From Bacteroides oleiciplenus YIT 12058 (GTDB lineage: Bacteria > Bacteroidota > Bacteroidia > Bacteroidales > Bacteroidaceae), in NCBI RefSeq assembly GCF_000315485.1, contig NZ_JH992944.1, forward strand, positions 508,703 to 572,702: DNA of 64,000 nucleotides, given 5' to 3'. Numbering within the stretch: position 1 is the stretch's first letter; each line of letters starts with the position of its first letter. This document shows, piece after piece, positions 44,271-53,012 of the stretch. Position numbers and translations under genes: made by a program. The notes under the pieces are model-generated. The model had not been told where the DNA came from. It did not search any database and saw only the letters and a program-made list of their open reading frames with translations.

Positions 44271-45668
44271 TTACCAGTTATCTGTTCTGAATGAAGATGC
44301 CGGAAGGCCGGACATATTATAAAGGCAACCTTTTACATAATCCTTAAAAGCATAACGCACCGCGACAGGATGTTCCACCTCCGGGCTTGACACAACAACC
44401 GTTTGTGCATCTTTACCAAAACGTGCATTGGCCGGATGGAATACTCTATCCTCACCGGCTACTTCAAAGCCATTCAATGGCTGCCGATAAGTAGTCAATC
44501 CTTTACCCATTTCATCAAACGACAGGATAATCTTGTTACCCTCCGTCTGCATAGATTTATACAACGGTCCTGTTACCGGAAAGCCCTTCTTATCATAAGT
44601 ACGTCCCAAGACCAGATAAGCAAACCGATTGCCCACCGTTTCTTTCTCCATAGGGTGTATAGTGCGGTCATCGCCAACATCAGTCAGCACAATCATACCC
44701 GAAGAAGGAATAAGATGAAGGCATTTCACTTGCGCTTCACGCAGGTAAGCCGAATTCTTGCCTTTCCCCTCTCCTTTATTATAATTGAACGGAGCAATCT
44801 GGGCATAGTAGAAGGGAAATTCCCCTATTCCCCATTGTTGACGCCAGTCGCTCACCAATGAGGGAAACAACTGCGTATATAAATCAGGTGCATCCACATT
44901 TGCTTCCCCCTGATACCATAAACATCCCCGAATGCCATATCCGATCACAGGACTCAACATTCCATTATAGAGAATAGAAGCATTATGCACATCCGGCAAG
45001 TCTTTGTAAGGCGCTACACCTTCTTTACTCATCCAGGCCTCCACCCGTGAGCCTCCATAACTGGCATGAATAATGCCCACGGGAATGCCCAACACCTGAT
45101 TCAGTTTACGTGCGAAAAAGTATCCCGCAGCCGAAAACCCGGGAACTGTCTCCGATGAGGCTTCCTGCCACTCACCTTCACAATCAGTCAGCGGTTCGGA
45201 CGTCATTTTACTTCCTACTGTAAACATACGTATATCAGGATTTCCGGAAGTAACAATCGCATCCAACGACCCAATCACCGGATCACTATAACGCCCGCCT
45301 ACACGCATATCCATATTAGACTGACCTGAACAGAGCCAGACCTCACCAATCAATACATCATTAATTCGTACTGTCTCGCCATCATTCATCTCAATATGGT
45401 AGGGACCACCATACACCGGTGTTTCTACTTTTACTTTCCAGCTACCCGATTCATCAGTCGTTACTGTATATTTTTTGTTATTCCACGAAGTCTTTACAGT
45501 AACTTTCTGCAGTTTTCTGTCACTGTTTCCCCAAATGGCAACTGAACTTTGTTGCTGCAACACCATCCCATCCGAAAAAAAGGACGGTAATGTTATTCGT
45601 GCCTGTACCCCGCCCGCCCAAAGCAAGAAAGATACAAACAGGACTATTATAAAGCAGGATCGTTTCAT
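44271..45668 (-). CDS. SGNH-type carbohydrate acetylesterase (sialate O-acetylesterase-like)
   Basis: A 465-residue secreted esterase. The catalytic Ser is S117 in WLCSGQSNMDM; the second block is CLWYQGEANV and the His block is DVGDDRTIHP. The N-terminal strand FFSDGMVLQQ and the inserted beta-domain before the nucleophile are typical of the sialate O-acetylesterase-like family (CE20-type relatives). It probably removes acetyl groups so that the lyase and exo-hydrolases can act. It lies between the lyase (12 bp) and the GH71/99-like gene (3 bp), tightly coupled. The family name does not mean the substrate is sialic acid. Confidence 0.9.
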   Translation of the reverse strand: MKRSCFIIVLFVSFLLWAGGVQARITLPSFFSDGMVLQQQSSVAIWGNSDRKLQKVTVKTSWNNKKYTVTTDESGSWKVKVETPVYGGPYHIEMNDGETVRINDVLIGEVWLCSGQSNMDMRVGGRYSDPVIGSLDAIVTSGNPDIRMFTVGSKMTSEPLTDCEGEWQEASSETVPGFSAAGYFFARKLNQVLGIPVGIIHASYGGSRVEAWMSKEGVAPYKDLPDVHNASILYNGMLSPVIGYGIRGCLWYQGEANVDAPDLYTQLFPSLVSDWRQQWGIGEFPFYYAQIAPFNYNKGEGKGKNSAYLREAQVKCLHLIPSSGMIVLTDVGDDRTIHPMEKETVGNRFAYLVLGRTYDKKGFPVTGPLYKSMQTEGNKIILSFDEMGKGLTTYRQPLNGFEVAGEDRVFHPANARFGKDAQTVVVSSPEVEHPVAVRYAFKDYVKGCLYNMSGLPASSFRTDNW

Positions 45669-45671
45669 AAG

Positions 45672-46964
45672 TTATTCTCTTACGGGCATCTTAAACGTCA
45701 GTGGAATCTCTTTCCTGAGCATGCGGGCAGCCTCACCTGTCAACCACAGATAATGGTCGGAAGGCTGTCCGTCCATATCAATAAACTTAGCCACATCACT
45801 AACCGGATGGTCTCCCGTACATTTAAAGATGGCGGTTCCCTCATCCACTTCATCAAACATGGCCACATAAATCATCTCGGCACCTGCCAACATTGCAGTA
45901 GAAAGTTGCTGCCAATAGAAACGTCCTCCCTGACGCGGAATACTGCCAACAGGCTTCACGTCATCCGGGAATTCCAGTTTGCTAAGATTGTGCCAACTGA
46001 ATCCGGGAGTTACGGCAGGAACATAATCTACGCCATTCTCCTTACACCAACGGATATCTTCAATCACCAAGTCACGGAAGCGGTCCATGTCGTTATGCAA
46101 CAAAGGAGAAAAACGCTGAACAGTCCATGGCAGAACTATATCCGCTTTCTTAATCACTGTATGCAGATAGGGATCATTGATACAATCAGCCTCCAGATTA
46201 CGCCAGAAAGTAGGAACACCCAACATCACCGTGCAACCACCATAAACAGGATCATTCTGCAAGAAGTCAATCAAACGGTCTAAACCGATATTCCTGATAT
46301 TATAAGGGCGGTCGGGAAAACCGACTCCCCATATAGCCACCACAGGCTTTCCATTATGATGCAGATAAGTCTTTTTTCCAGCCTGATTAGTTACCTTCTG
46401 ATTGTCTACCAGTCTTTTCCAGTCTTCTATAATCAGAGAGCAATCTTCACCTGACTTTTTCAACCCGGACAAATCATACATGACAGCTATTGCACGGTCA
46501 TACTTTGAAGCAGCTTCCAAGGCATTCGCTAAAATACGGTTAGGTACCGAGCTTTGCTGGTCTCCGCGGGTATAGCTAAAAAAACGTTGCACGAATACTC
46601 CATCCACTCCATACTCCTTCATCCACTTGAAGTGCAGGTCGACAGTAGACTTGTCCGCTGAACTGAATACACGTGCCTTTCTTCCATCGGCATGCTTGAA
46701 AGACGTCTCATAGGTCTTTTCATATTCACTGACATCAGGCCATGCATCAATAGTGCAATGTTTCTCGTCAAATTGCTTTCCGGTCCCATAATGACCATAG
46801 CCTTGATTGGTTCCATCCTGCGGGCCGCGAAACCAACCTTGGTATCCTGCCATAATCAATCCTTTGTAACTTGGATAAGAAGTTTCCTGAGAGTGTTTGG
46901 GACCGGCATAAGCCAACAGACTTATACCAAGTATACCCAATGTAACGAATAACTTATTCCTCAT
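45672..46964 (-). CDS. GH71/99-like glycoside hydrolase
   Basis: A 430-residue secreted protein with a single TIM-barrel-like domain: GLIMAGYQGWFRGPQDG at the start, WMKEYGVDGVFVQRFF, KPVVAIWGVGFPD, YVPAVTPGFSWHN and EMIYVAMFDEVDEGTAIF. This is the pattern of Bacteroides GH71/GH99-like proteins often labelled xylosidase/arabinosidase. True GH99 enzymes are endo-alpha-mannanases, which would fit the GH92 two genes on, but activity is not shown by sequence. It has its own promoter box at 47029-47036 and starts the second transcription unit of PUL B. Confidence 0.75.
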   Translation of the reverse strand: MRNKLFVTLGILGISLLAYAGPKHSQETSYPSYKGLIMAGYQGWFRGPQDGTNQGYGHYGTGKQFDEKHCTIDAWPDVSEYEKTYETSFKHADGRKARVFSSADKSTVDLHFKWMKEYGVDGVFVQRFFSYTRGDQQSSVPNRILANALEAASKYDRAIAVMYDLSGLKKSGEDCSLIIEDWKRLVDNQKVTNQAGKKTYLHHNGKPVVAIWGVGFPDRPYNIRNIGLDRLIDFLQNDPVYGGCTVMLGVPTFWRNLEADCINDPYLHTVIKKADIVLPWTVQRFSPLLHNDMDRFRDLVIEDIRWCKENGVDYVPAVTPGFSWHNLSKLEFPDDVKPVGSIPRQGGRFYWQQLSTAMLAGAEMIYVAMFDEVDEGTAIFKCTGDHPVSDVAKFIDMDGQPSDHYLWLTGEAARMLRKEIPLTFKMPVRE

Positions 46965-47028
46965 AATGTATTATCTTTATATCTGTTATTAAAAACTTGC
47001 TACCTATTCCACTTAATAATCTTTGCTG

Positions 47029-47036
47029 CAAAAGTA
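47029..47036 (-). promoter_or_regulatory. Internal PUL B promoter -7 box (TACTTTTG)
   Basis: Minus strand TACTTTTG followed by CAGC, 65 bp before the GH71/99-like start, in a 156-bp AT-rich gap. No clear -33. It would split PUL B enzymes into two units (62927-47121 and 46964-35940). Confidence 0.55.
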
Positions 47037-47120
47037 AAATCCACAGATTAAGCATTCAGCTATATTGCGCTTATCTGGCAATTAATTTTCAATTAAAATG
47101 AAACATTAATCGCCTTTTTA

Positions 47121-50021
47121 TCAATCTGTAGGACCATCCATCAGCAAATCATGCTCTTTTCTCTTCACACTTTGATGTTGAAGATCGGTTCTATCCACAT
47201 CAATAGCCATTACCCTAAACAAGTTTTTCCAGAAGGTACTTGTTTCTTTTGTCCATAAATGATAGTCGATAACTGAAAGAACCAGATTCACATTTCCCAA
47301 AGGATAAGTAACCAGAGCTACTCCTTCCGGTTTATTCAAGGTTTTGTATAAAACAACCTGTGCACATTTCCAATGCTCGGCCACATTATTGAACAAGTTC
47401 CAGTCAGTACGTGAAGCACTGAATATAGCTTCTCCTTTTTCTATCAGATTTCCTGTTAAACCATGTTTCAGGATATAGCGGTCACCATCCATCTCACTGA
47501 AATACAAGTCTGGGAGTTCAAAATGGCTTCCCCAGGATGTATTCTTATCTACTTCTAAAGCAGAAGCCCGACGGTCGGTCAGTGTCACTTCTTCAGGCAG
47601 CCAGTCACAAAAAGCCTCAGTCAGCCTATTGCCGGAGCTAAGGGCAAGTAACATTCCCCCTTTCTTCTGCCACTTCTTCAAAATAGCCTGAACTTTTTGC
47701 AGGTCTTCCACAGTTACTGTTTCAGCATCAATAATCCATAGATTAGCCTTTTGCGACTTATCAGTCAAGGTGATTCCTGCTTTTGTTATGAAGTCGGCTA
47801 ATTCAGGTTGGGGTGTCCCCACCAGATAAGCCGCTCTATACACTGGTTGAGGTAGTTCAGGTTTCAGCGGATGCTTCACTTCATTATAAGGAGTCCATGC
47901 TTCTCCTTTCAATGCCACTTTCAAAGCATTGAACATAGGCAACGCCTTGTATAAAGGGAGTTGAGGGTCTAAACCCGGATTGAAAGTAGTGACGTAAGGT
48001 GGTATACGTTCATACTGATAGCCCGGTTTTCCTTCTTCATAAGGTTTCCCTGCAAAAATGCCATCGGTAAGGTTCGGTAAGCGATTGAAATCATGATAAC
48101 CTAAATTCATATGTTCCAATCCGAACCAGCAAACTTCCGATGGAGAATAATATGACAGATAAGGGAGCGCCATTTGTCTGGCATTCTGATAAACATCTAT
48201 TGCCAATGCTTCACTACGGCCTTCATAAGACAGAAAAGCTTTTTCACCTACAAAAGGATATAATTGAATAGGACGCCCGTAATAAGTAGCCCCCGACTCC
48301 CCCACAACAAGAGGTTTATCCAAGTTGCGTGGTAAGTCTTCCAACTTGAGCCCATGCGCAAAGTGCTTACTCCATACCGGCAGGCGTCCATCCATGTCAC
48401 GGTCGCCATCCAATGTAATAAAGTCACGAGTAGGATCAAACTTCCTGGCACTCAAAGTCAAATCTACCAGTTTTTCATCCCAGACAGCAGCCACTTCTTT
48501 CTCCGGTTTATTTAATAAAGCAATGGCAAAAGTTTCATTTCCTGCACTCCATCCTATCACAGAAGGATGATTACGATCACGGAGAATCAATCTCTCCAGA
48601 TGTTCGTGCGAACGCTGCCAGGTTAAATCTTCTTCAAAGTTCAACCGGATAGAGCTGCCGAACAAAGCTGTTTCATCCAGCACCATCAACCCCATTTCAT
48701 CAGCCAGGTCATAGTACACTCGCGGCCAAGGTTGTGCATGCGGGCGGACTGCATTTCCACCAAAATCTTTTATCATCTGATACCACGCATATGCAAAACG
48801 CCGGGAACAGATGTAAGCGCTAAACGGATGCTGAATATCTCCGAAGCATTGTATCTTCTTACCGTTCAGTTGAAATTCATCACCGACTATCTTAAACTGC
48901 CGCCAGCCAAAACGGGTGGCCTTGCAGTCATATGTTTGCCTCTTATCATTTACATTCAGTAGTAAGGTATATAAATCGGGAGTATCAGGAGTCCAATATT
49001 TCAATGCATCATTCACCTGGTGGCGAATTGTAACCGTTTGACTCTCTCCTGCCCGAAGGGTTATTGATTCGGAAGGTATCGTAAGGGCGGTTTCCCCCAG
49101 GCTCCAACTGATTTCAGGAGCAGTCAATACATCTTTACCGGCATGGTTGATCCATTCCTTCACTACTCCACCTAAAGTAATCTTTTTGTTCTTTGAAGTA
49201 AGGTTAGTCATTGCTACTTCCAGCACCAACTCATTCTTGTCGACCCAAGGCTGCACAAACACATCTGTGATCCTCACCTCCGGCACTCCAAGCAGGTACA
49301 CATCTTGCCAGATACCAATCAGATCATCTGTATTGGACCCCGTAGGATAAGTGGCCCCCATCTTCTTGTATACAGGATGCGACTTATCAAACAATTTGGT
49401 GTGGCGAACACCCACCAACAATTCATTCTCTGCATCACGGTTAATATAGTCGGAAATATCCATGTCGAAAGGAAGATGAGAGTCTAAATTATGACCCACT
49501 TCCCGACCATTAACTAAAACAATGCAATCTCCGGCAACGGCTTCAAAATGAAGTAAAACACGTTTCTGTGCCCATTCTTCCGGGATACGGAAGCTCTTCC
49601 GCAACCATCCCATGCGGGTATGTTTCCAATGTTCCGGATAACTTGGGAAATAAACAGAGCCCGGAGCATACGGGTTTTGTGTGCCAGCACCCACATTGCT
49701 GCCTCTCCCCCAATCATTCACGTTGATGGCAGAAGGTATTTTTATCTTTACCTTTTCCCATTTACCCGGTTGTGGTGCTGACAGTTCCGGGGCAATTCCC
49801 GAGCCGCTTTTCCAGGAAGAAGGAACAGGAATACATTGCAGTTCCCAGAGCCCATTCAGGCAGACTTCATCACGAAAAGGTTTCTCTTGTGCAGTGACCA
49901 GTCCCTCAGCCGGTGAAAAATCACGTGGAAACACTACTGTCTGAGATTTAAGACCAGTTATCCCCCAAAAAGAGAGAACAATTTCCAACAAACAGTATTT
50001 AGAGAAAATACTATTATTCAT
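47121..50021 (-). CDS. GH2-family enzyme with C-terminal GATase-like domain
   Basis: A 966-residue secreted GH2 enzyme. Jelly-roll about 45-245, Ig-like about 250-385, barrel about 390-720. The acid/base is E496 in GWSAGNETF and the nucleophile E575 in LVVGESGATYYG. After the barrel, residues about 770-950 form a flavodoxin-like (glutamine-amidotransferase-like) module (KANLWIIDAETVTVEDL; KGGMLLALSSGNR) also seen in the other two GH2 proteins of this locus, but not in those of PUL A. Exo-acting on a beta-linked Gal, Man or GlcA; not readable. The 165-bp upstream gap holds a hairpin and a copy of the 47-bp repeat. Confidence 0.9.
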   Translation of the reverse strand: MNNSIFSKYCLLEIVLSFWGITGLKSQTVVFPRDFSPAEGLVTAQEKPFRDEVCLNGLWELQCIPVPSSWKSGSGIAPELSAPQPGKWEKVKIKIPSAINVNDWGRGSNVGAGTQNPYAPGSVYFPSYPEHWKHTRMGWLRKSFRIPEEWAQKRVLLHFEAVAGDCIVLVNGREVGHNLDSHLPFDMDISDYINRDAENELLVGVRHTKLFDKSHPVYKKMGATYPTGSNTDDLIGIWQDVYLLGVPEVRITDVFVQPWVDKNELVLEVAMTNLTSKNKKITLGGVVKEWINHAGKDVLTAPEISWSLGETALTIPSESITLRAGESQTVTIRHQVNDALKYWTPDTPDLYTLLLNVNDKRQTYDCKATRFGWRQFKIVGDEFQLNGKKIQCFGDIQHPFSAYICSRRFAYAWYQMIKDFGGNAVRPHAQPWPRVYYDLADEMGLMVLDETALFGSSIRLNFEEDLTWQRSHEHLERLILRDRNHPSVIGWSAGNETFAIALLNKPEKEVAAVWDEKLVDLTLSARKFDPTRDFITLDGDRDMDGRLPVWSKHFAHGLKLEDLPRNLDKPLVVGESGATYYGRPIQLYPFVGEKAFLSYEGRSEALAIDVYQNARQMALPYLSYYSPSEVCWFGLEHMNLGYHDFNRLPNLTDGIFAGKPYEEGKPGYQYERIPPYVTTFNPGLDPQLPLYKALPMFNALKVALKGEAWTPYNEVKHPLKPELPQPVYRAAYLVGTPQPELADFITKAGITLTDKSQKANLWIIDAETVTVEDLQKVQAILKKWQKKGGMLLALSSGNRLTEAFCDWLPEEVTLTDRRASALEVDKNTSWGSHFELPDLYFSEMDGDRYILKHGLTGNLIEKGEAIFSASRTDWNLFNNVAEHWKCAQVVLYKTLNKPEGVALVTYPLGNVNLVLSVIDYHLWTKETSTFWKNLFRVMAIDVDRTDLQHQSVKRKEHDLLMDGPTD

Positions 50022-50056
50022 AACTGTTATGTTTTAAAAATTAATGATGCCAAAAT

Positions 50057-50086
50057 AAGCCTCAAGTATTTAAAATACTGAGGCTT
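50057..50086 (-). terminator. Hairpin between the beta-helix and GH2 genes
   Basis: A long stem, AAGCCTC (50057-50063) with GAGGCTT (50080-50086), continued inward with one bulged A. TTATTTT follows on the minus strand and TTTCACTTTTT on the plus strand. Probably an attenuator or processing site within the operon. Confidence 0.5.
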
Positions 50087-50103
50087 TCACTTTTTATTAG
50101 ATA

Positions 50104-50150
50104 ATGTGAATCAGTCGTTGAATTCAATTCATTATTGAGCGGTTATGAAT
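50104..50150 (+). repeat. 47-bp dispersed repeat, copy 2
   Basis: Matches 12989-13035 at 37 of 47 positions without gaps. It contains the palindrome TTGAATTCAA. It lies between the beta-helix gene stop and the hairpin at 50057. Confidence 0.65.
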
Positions 50151-50186
50151 CTTCCTGTACTAAAACGAATTAACCCTACCAACACA

Positions 50187-53012
50187 CTACTTCTTGTCAG
50201 AACCATAAATCAGTCCCTCTCCCGATTTATTAAACCGCAATCCGGAGATATAGTAGTTATTAGTGAGTTCTATTGATTTACCCTGTCCCCCCAGTCTTGC
50301 ATACCCGCCATTTCCGGCGGTCGGTTCTGCTATTTTCTGAGCGAAATAAGAAGTGTAAACATGCGCTTTACCACCTCTGACATCTATACCCTGTGTACCG
50401 GAACGTGTGAAATTGGCCTGTTGGAATGACACAATACCATTGTTTATAATCGCCCCGAAAACAGGACTTCCCCAGAATGCACTATTGTACAAGATAAGTT
50501 TGGCATCAGGATGAACCTTACTGGTATTAACTTCATTTCCCATGAGAACATACGATCTTACCGGCTCATTGGGAATCTTAGTATTAACCAACTCTGAATT
50601 AACTGCAACGATCTTAGTATTCTTATCCGCATCTTCTACAAACAAAGAATAGGTGCATCCGTCAGAGCCATGTCCTATAACGGTCATCTTTCCCGGATAC
50701 TTACCGGTTATTGCATCTTTCAGGAAATGTATTCCATATACCGAACCATAAACGAAATTGTTGAAAATAGTCTGGTTCTTGACATCCGCAAACTTAAGCG
50801 CACTGCAATTAGATTGTACAAACCGCATCATAAATACCTCCGGATAACCCTGTCCTCCTTCCGGAAGTCTCGACCCATAGTGAGGATTAAACTGCATATT
50901 GCGGATGAATCCACCTTCGGCTCCACCGCCAACCCAGATACCTGCCCTTAAAGGCACACCACCCAGATAATCAACATAGTGACCACTGGTGTCATATGAA
51001 GCCAGATCTATACCTTTGTCGCCTACTGCTATGGTTACATTGATAATATATACCTTGGGGCCTTGTCCCTGTATCAAAAACGGAGTCTTTCGTGGGTTTG
51101 ACACACTGTAGCCATCAGAAGCAATATTGAGCTGTGCCAACGTAATGCCCCTGATGCCGGCACCCGCTTCAAGTTGTATAAGTGAAGCACCTTTTTCCCC
51201 GGCAGCTCCACCATCATAGTTGGTAAATATAGCAGTACCACCACTTTGCGTGTGATGTTGCACATCCCATGAGCCCCTCAATTCAACTCCCGAAGGAACT
51301 TTGATAGGATTGTCCACCAAATATCTTCCAGCAGGCAAGTAGAGCGTACCGCCACCAGCAGCTTTCACCGCATCAAGTGCAGATTGTAGTTCAGCCGATA
51401 CATCTTTCACAGGACGGTTATTATTAAAGCCCGTTGCTCTTGCCAGATCTGCTTTCAATACTTTATCCGATGCCGGTCTCGGGTGCACATCTATATTTGT
51501 TTTTACGTTTTTAGGTATGGGTTCAAAAAAGTACTTCTTCCCCGTAATCACTTCTACTTTAGCCGAAGTGCTGTGATTATCAACTTTCAAATTGCATTTA
51601 TAGCCCGAATTAACCGACTTCAGCGTATGCATATCTGCACCGAGATATACATGGCCGGCATTCTTCTTGAAATCGCATTGAGACAACAATGCATTACCAC
51701 TATTCATCTTGAGGGCATAATCCCTGTATTCACTAAACGTACAGCTTTCAAACGACACGACTCCATCGCTGCCATCACTTACAACAGGTCCGTTGAAATC
51801 CACCCCATTGAATTGTACCGAAGTGCTGAAATCTTTGTAAAAATATACGGCATTGCCATCTTCGGGCGCTCCGAATGAAGAATTGGATATAAGTATGCCA
51901 TACGGATTGACATCTTCCACATACAATCCATTCCCGCAATTATCTACATGTACCTCATACAACTGAGCGTTCGGGGCATCGGCAAAGCCGGGTTCACGTC
52001 CAATCCATACGCCTGTCTTGTAACCTGATACATGCAGATAAGAAACATATTCCCAGTCTGAACGGTGCATCTGGTATCCCGTGCCGTTCGCTTTTGTATA
52101 GGCTGTTACGTCAGCCAGAGAAGGTGCTCCCGGAAGACCGGATTTAGCCCAATACTCAGGACTTATCCTGACATTCTCAATACGCCCGATATCGGTACAT
52201 ACGTGCACTTCGATACCTTTGTTTAGGGCTGTGATATAACTATCCAGCACATAGTGCAACTCACTCGGTGCAGAATTAAAGCCGTTGTAAGAGTTGACGA
52301 GAGTGACATGCTCTATCGTTGCACAGTCTCCCTGGGTTTGGAACAATGTCCACGGATAGGGTTTCACATCATTGATGTCCTGCTCAGGATACCAGATGGA
52401 AAGATTAGTAACTCCGGTGCCCGCATTCATCTCGATGAATCTGTCAGCTATGCTTGTATAGGTCGTGCGAAGTGCATTGTCCGCCTGTCCGTCGTTCCAC
52501 CAGCTTTCAACACTTCCGTCATAATTCGGTGCATCTTTGCCGACACGTACTTCAAGAATGGTTCCGAGAACTTTTCCGTTATTGACCTCCGGATTAGCCC
52601 AATCGCCACGGAGTTGTACTCCGGGATGGAGGCGCAAAACGTATTCAAAGTGGAAATCTTTCTTGCTTTCCGAACGGCCCTGACGAACTCTGACATTCTT
52701 TGTACCAAGTTGTGTACTACGGAATTCATAATTTCCGGCAGGTATATACACTACCCCGCCGCCGCTTTTATAAGCAGCGTCAATAGCCGCCTGGAAAGCA
52801 GCCCTGTTGTCAAATCCCGGTTCGGCTTTAGCACCGAAGGCAGGGTCGGTCACAACAAAGTCGGATATCGCCCAGTCCTTTGTCGGATAAGTGGTTTTGA
52901 TACTCTGCTGGAGTACTTGCTGTTTCTGTGCTTGTGCACAGGCAATGTTCATAGGAAGCAACGCCAGCAGTATCAGTATAGTCGCCGCCCCTAACTTAGA
53001 AGATGTTTTCAT
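50187..53012 (-). CDS. Tandem right-handed beta-helix protein (Pectate_lyase_3 / GH55-GH28-related)
   Basis: A 941-residue secreted protein. The start at 53012 gives a proper signal peptide (GAATILILLALLPMNIACAQ); an ORF start 117 nt upstream adds residues unlike a signal. Two Pectate_lyase_3-type beta-helices follow each other: the first begins with AAFQAAIDAAYKSGGGVVYI and a PAGNYEF strand (about 60-480), the second with LQSALDAVKAAGGGTLYLPA (about 500-900). The duplicated layout recalls GH55. No unequivocal catalytic set was recognised, so it may be a hydrolase, lyase or binding protein. It overlaps the upstream GH2 gene by 17 bp, indicating coupled translation. Confidence 0.75.
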   Translation of the reverse strand: MKTSSKLGAATILILLALLPMNIACAQAQKQQVLQQSIKTTYPTKDWAISDFVVTDPAFGAKAEPGFDNRAAFQAAIDAAYKSGGGVVYIPAGNYEFRSTQLGTKNVRVRQGRSESKKDFHFEYVLRLHPGVQLRGDWANPEVNNGKVLGTILEVRVGKDAPNYDGSVESWWNDGQADNALRTTYTSIADRFIEMNAGTGVTNLSIWYPEQDINDVKPYPWTLFQTQGDCATIEHVTLVNSYNGFNSAPSELHYVLDSYITALNKGIEVHVCTDIGRIENVRISPEYWAKSGLPGAPSLADVTAYTKANGTGYQMHRSDWEYVSYLHVSGYKTGVWIGREPGFADAPNAQLYEVHVDNCGNGLYVEDVNPYGILISNSSFGAPEDGNAVYFYKDFSTSVQFNGVDFNGPVVSDGSDGVVSFESCTFSEYRDYALKMNSGNALLSQCDFKKNAGHVYLGADMHTLKSVNSGYKCNLKVDNHSTSAKVEVITGKKYFFEPIPKNVKTNIDVHPRPASDKVLKADLARATGFNNNRPVKDVSAELQSALDAVKAAGGGTLYLPAGRYLVDNPIKVPSGVELRGSWDVQHHTQSGGTAIFTNYDGGAAGEKGASLIQLEAGAGIRGITLAQLNIASDGYSVSNPRKTPFLIQGQGPKVYIINVTIAVGDKGIDLASYDTSGHYVDYLGGVPLRAGIWVGGGAEGGFIRNMQFNPHYGSRLPEGGQGYPEVFMMRFVQSNCSALKFADVKNQTIFNNFVYGSVYGIHFLKDAITGKYPGKMTVIGHGSDGCTYSLFVEDADKNTKIVAVNSELVNTKIPNEPVRSYVLMGNEVNTSKVHPDAKLILYNSAFWGSPVFGAIINNGIVSFQQANFTRSGTQGIDVRGGKAHVYTSYFAQKIAEPTAGNGGYARLGGQGKSIELTNNYYISGLRFNKSGEGLIYGSDKK

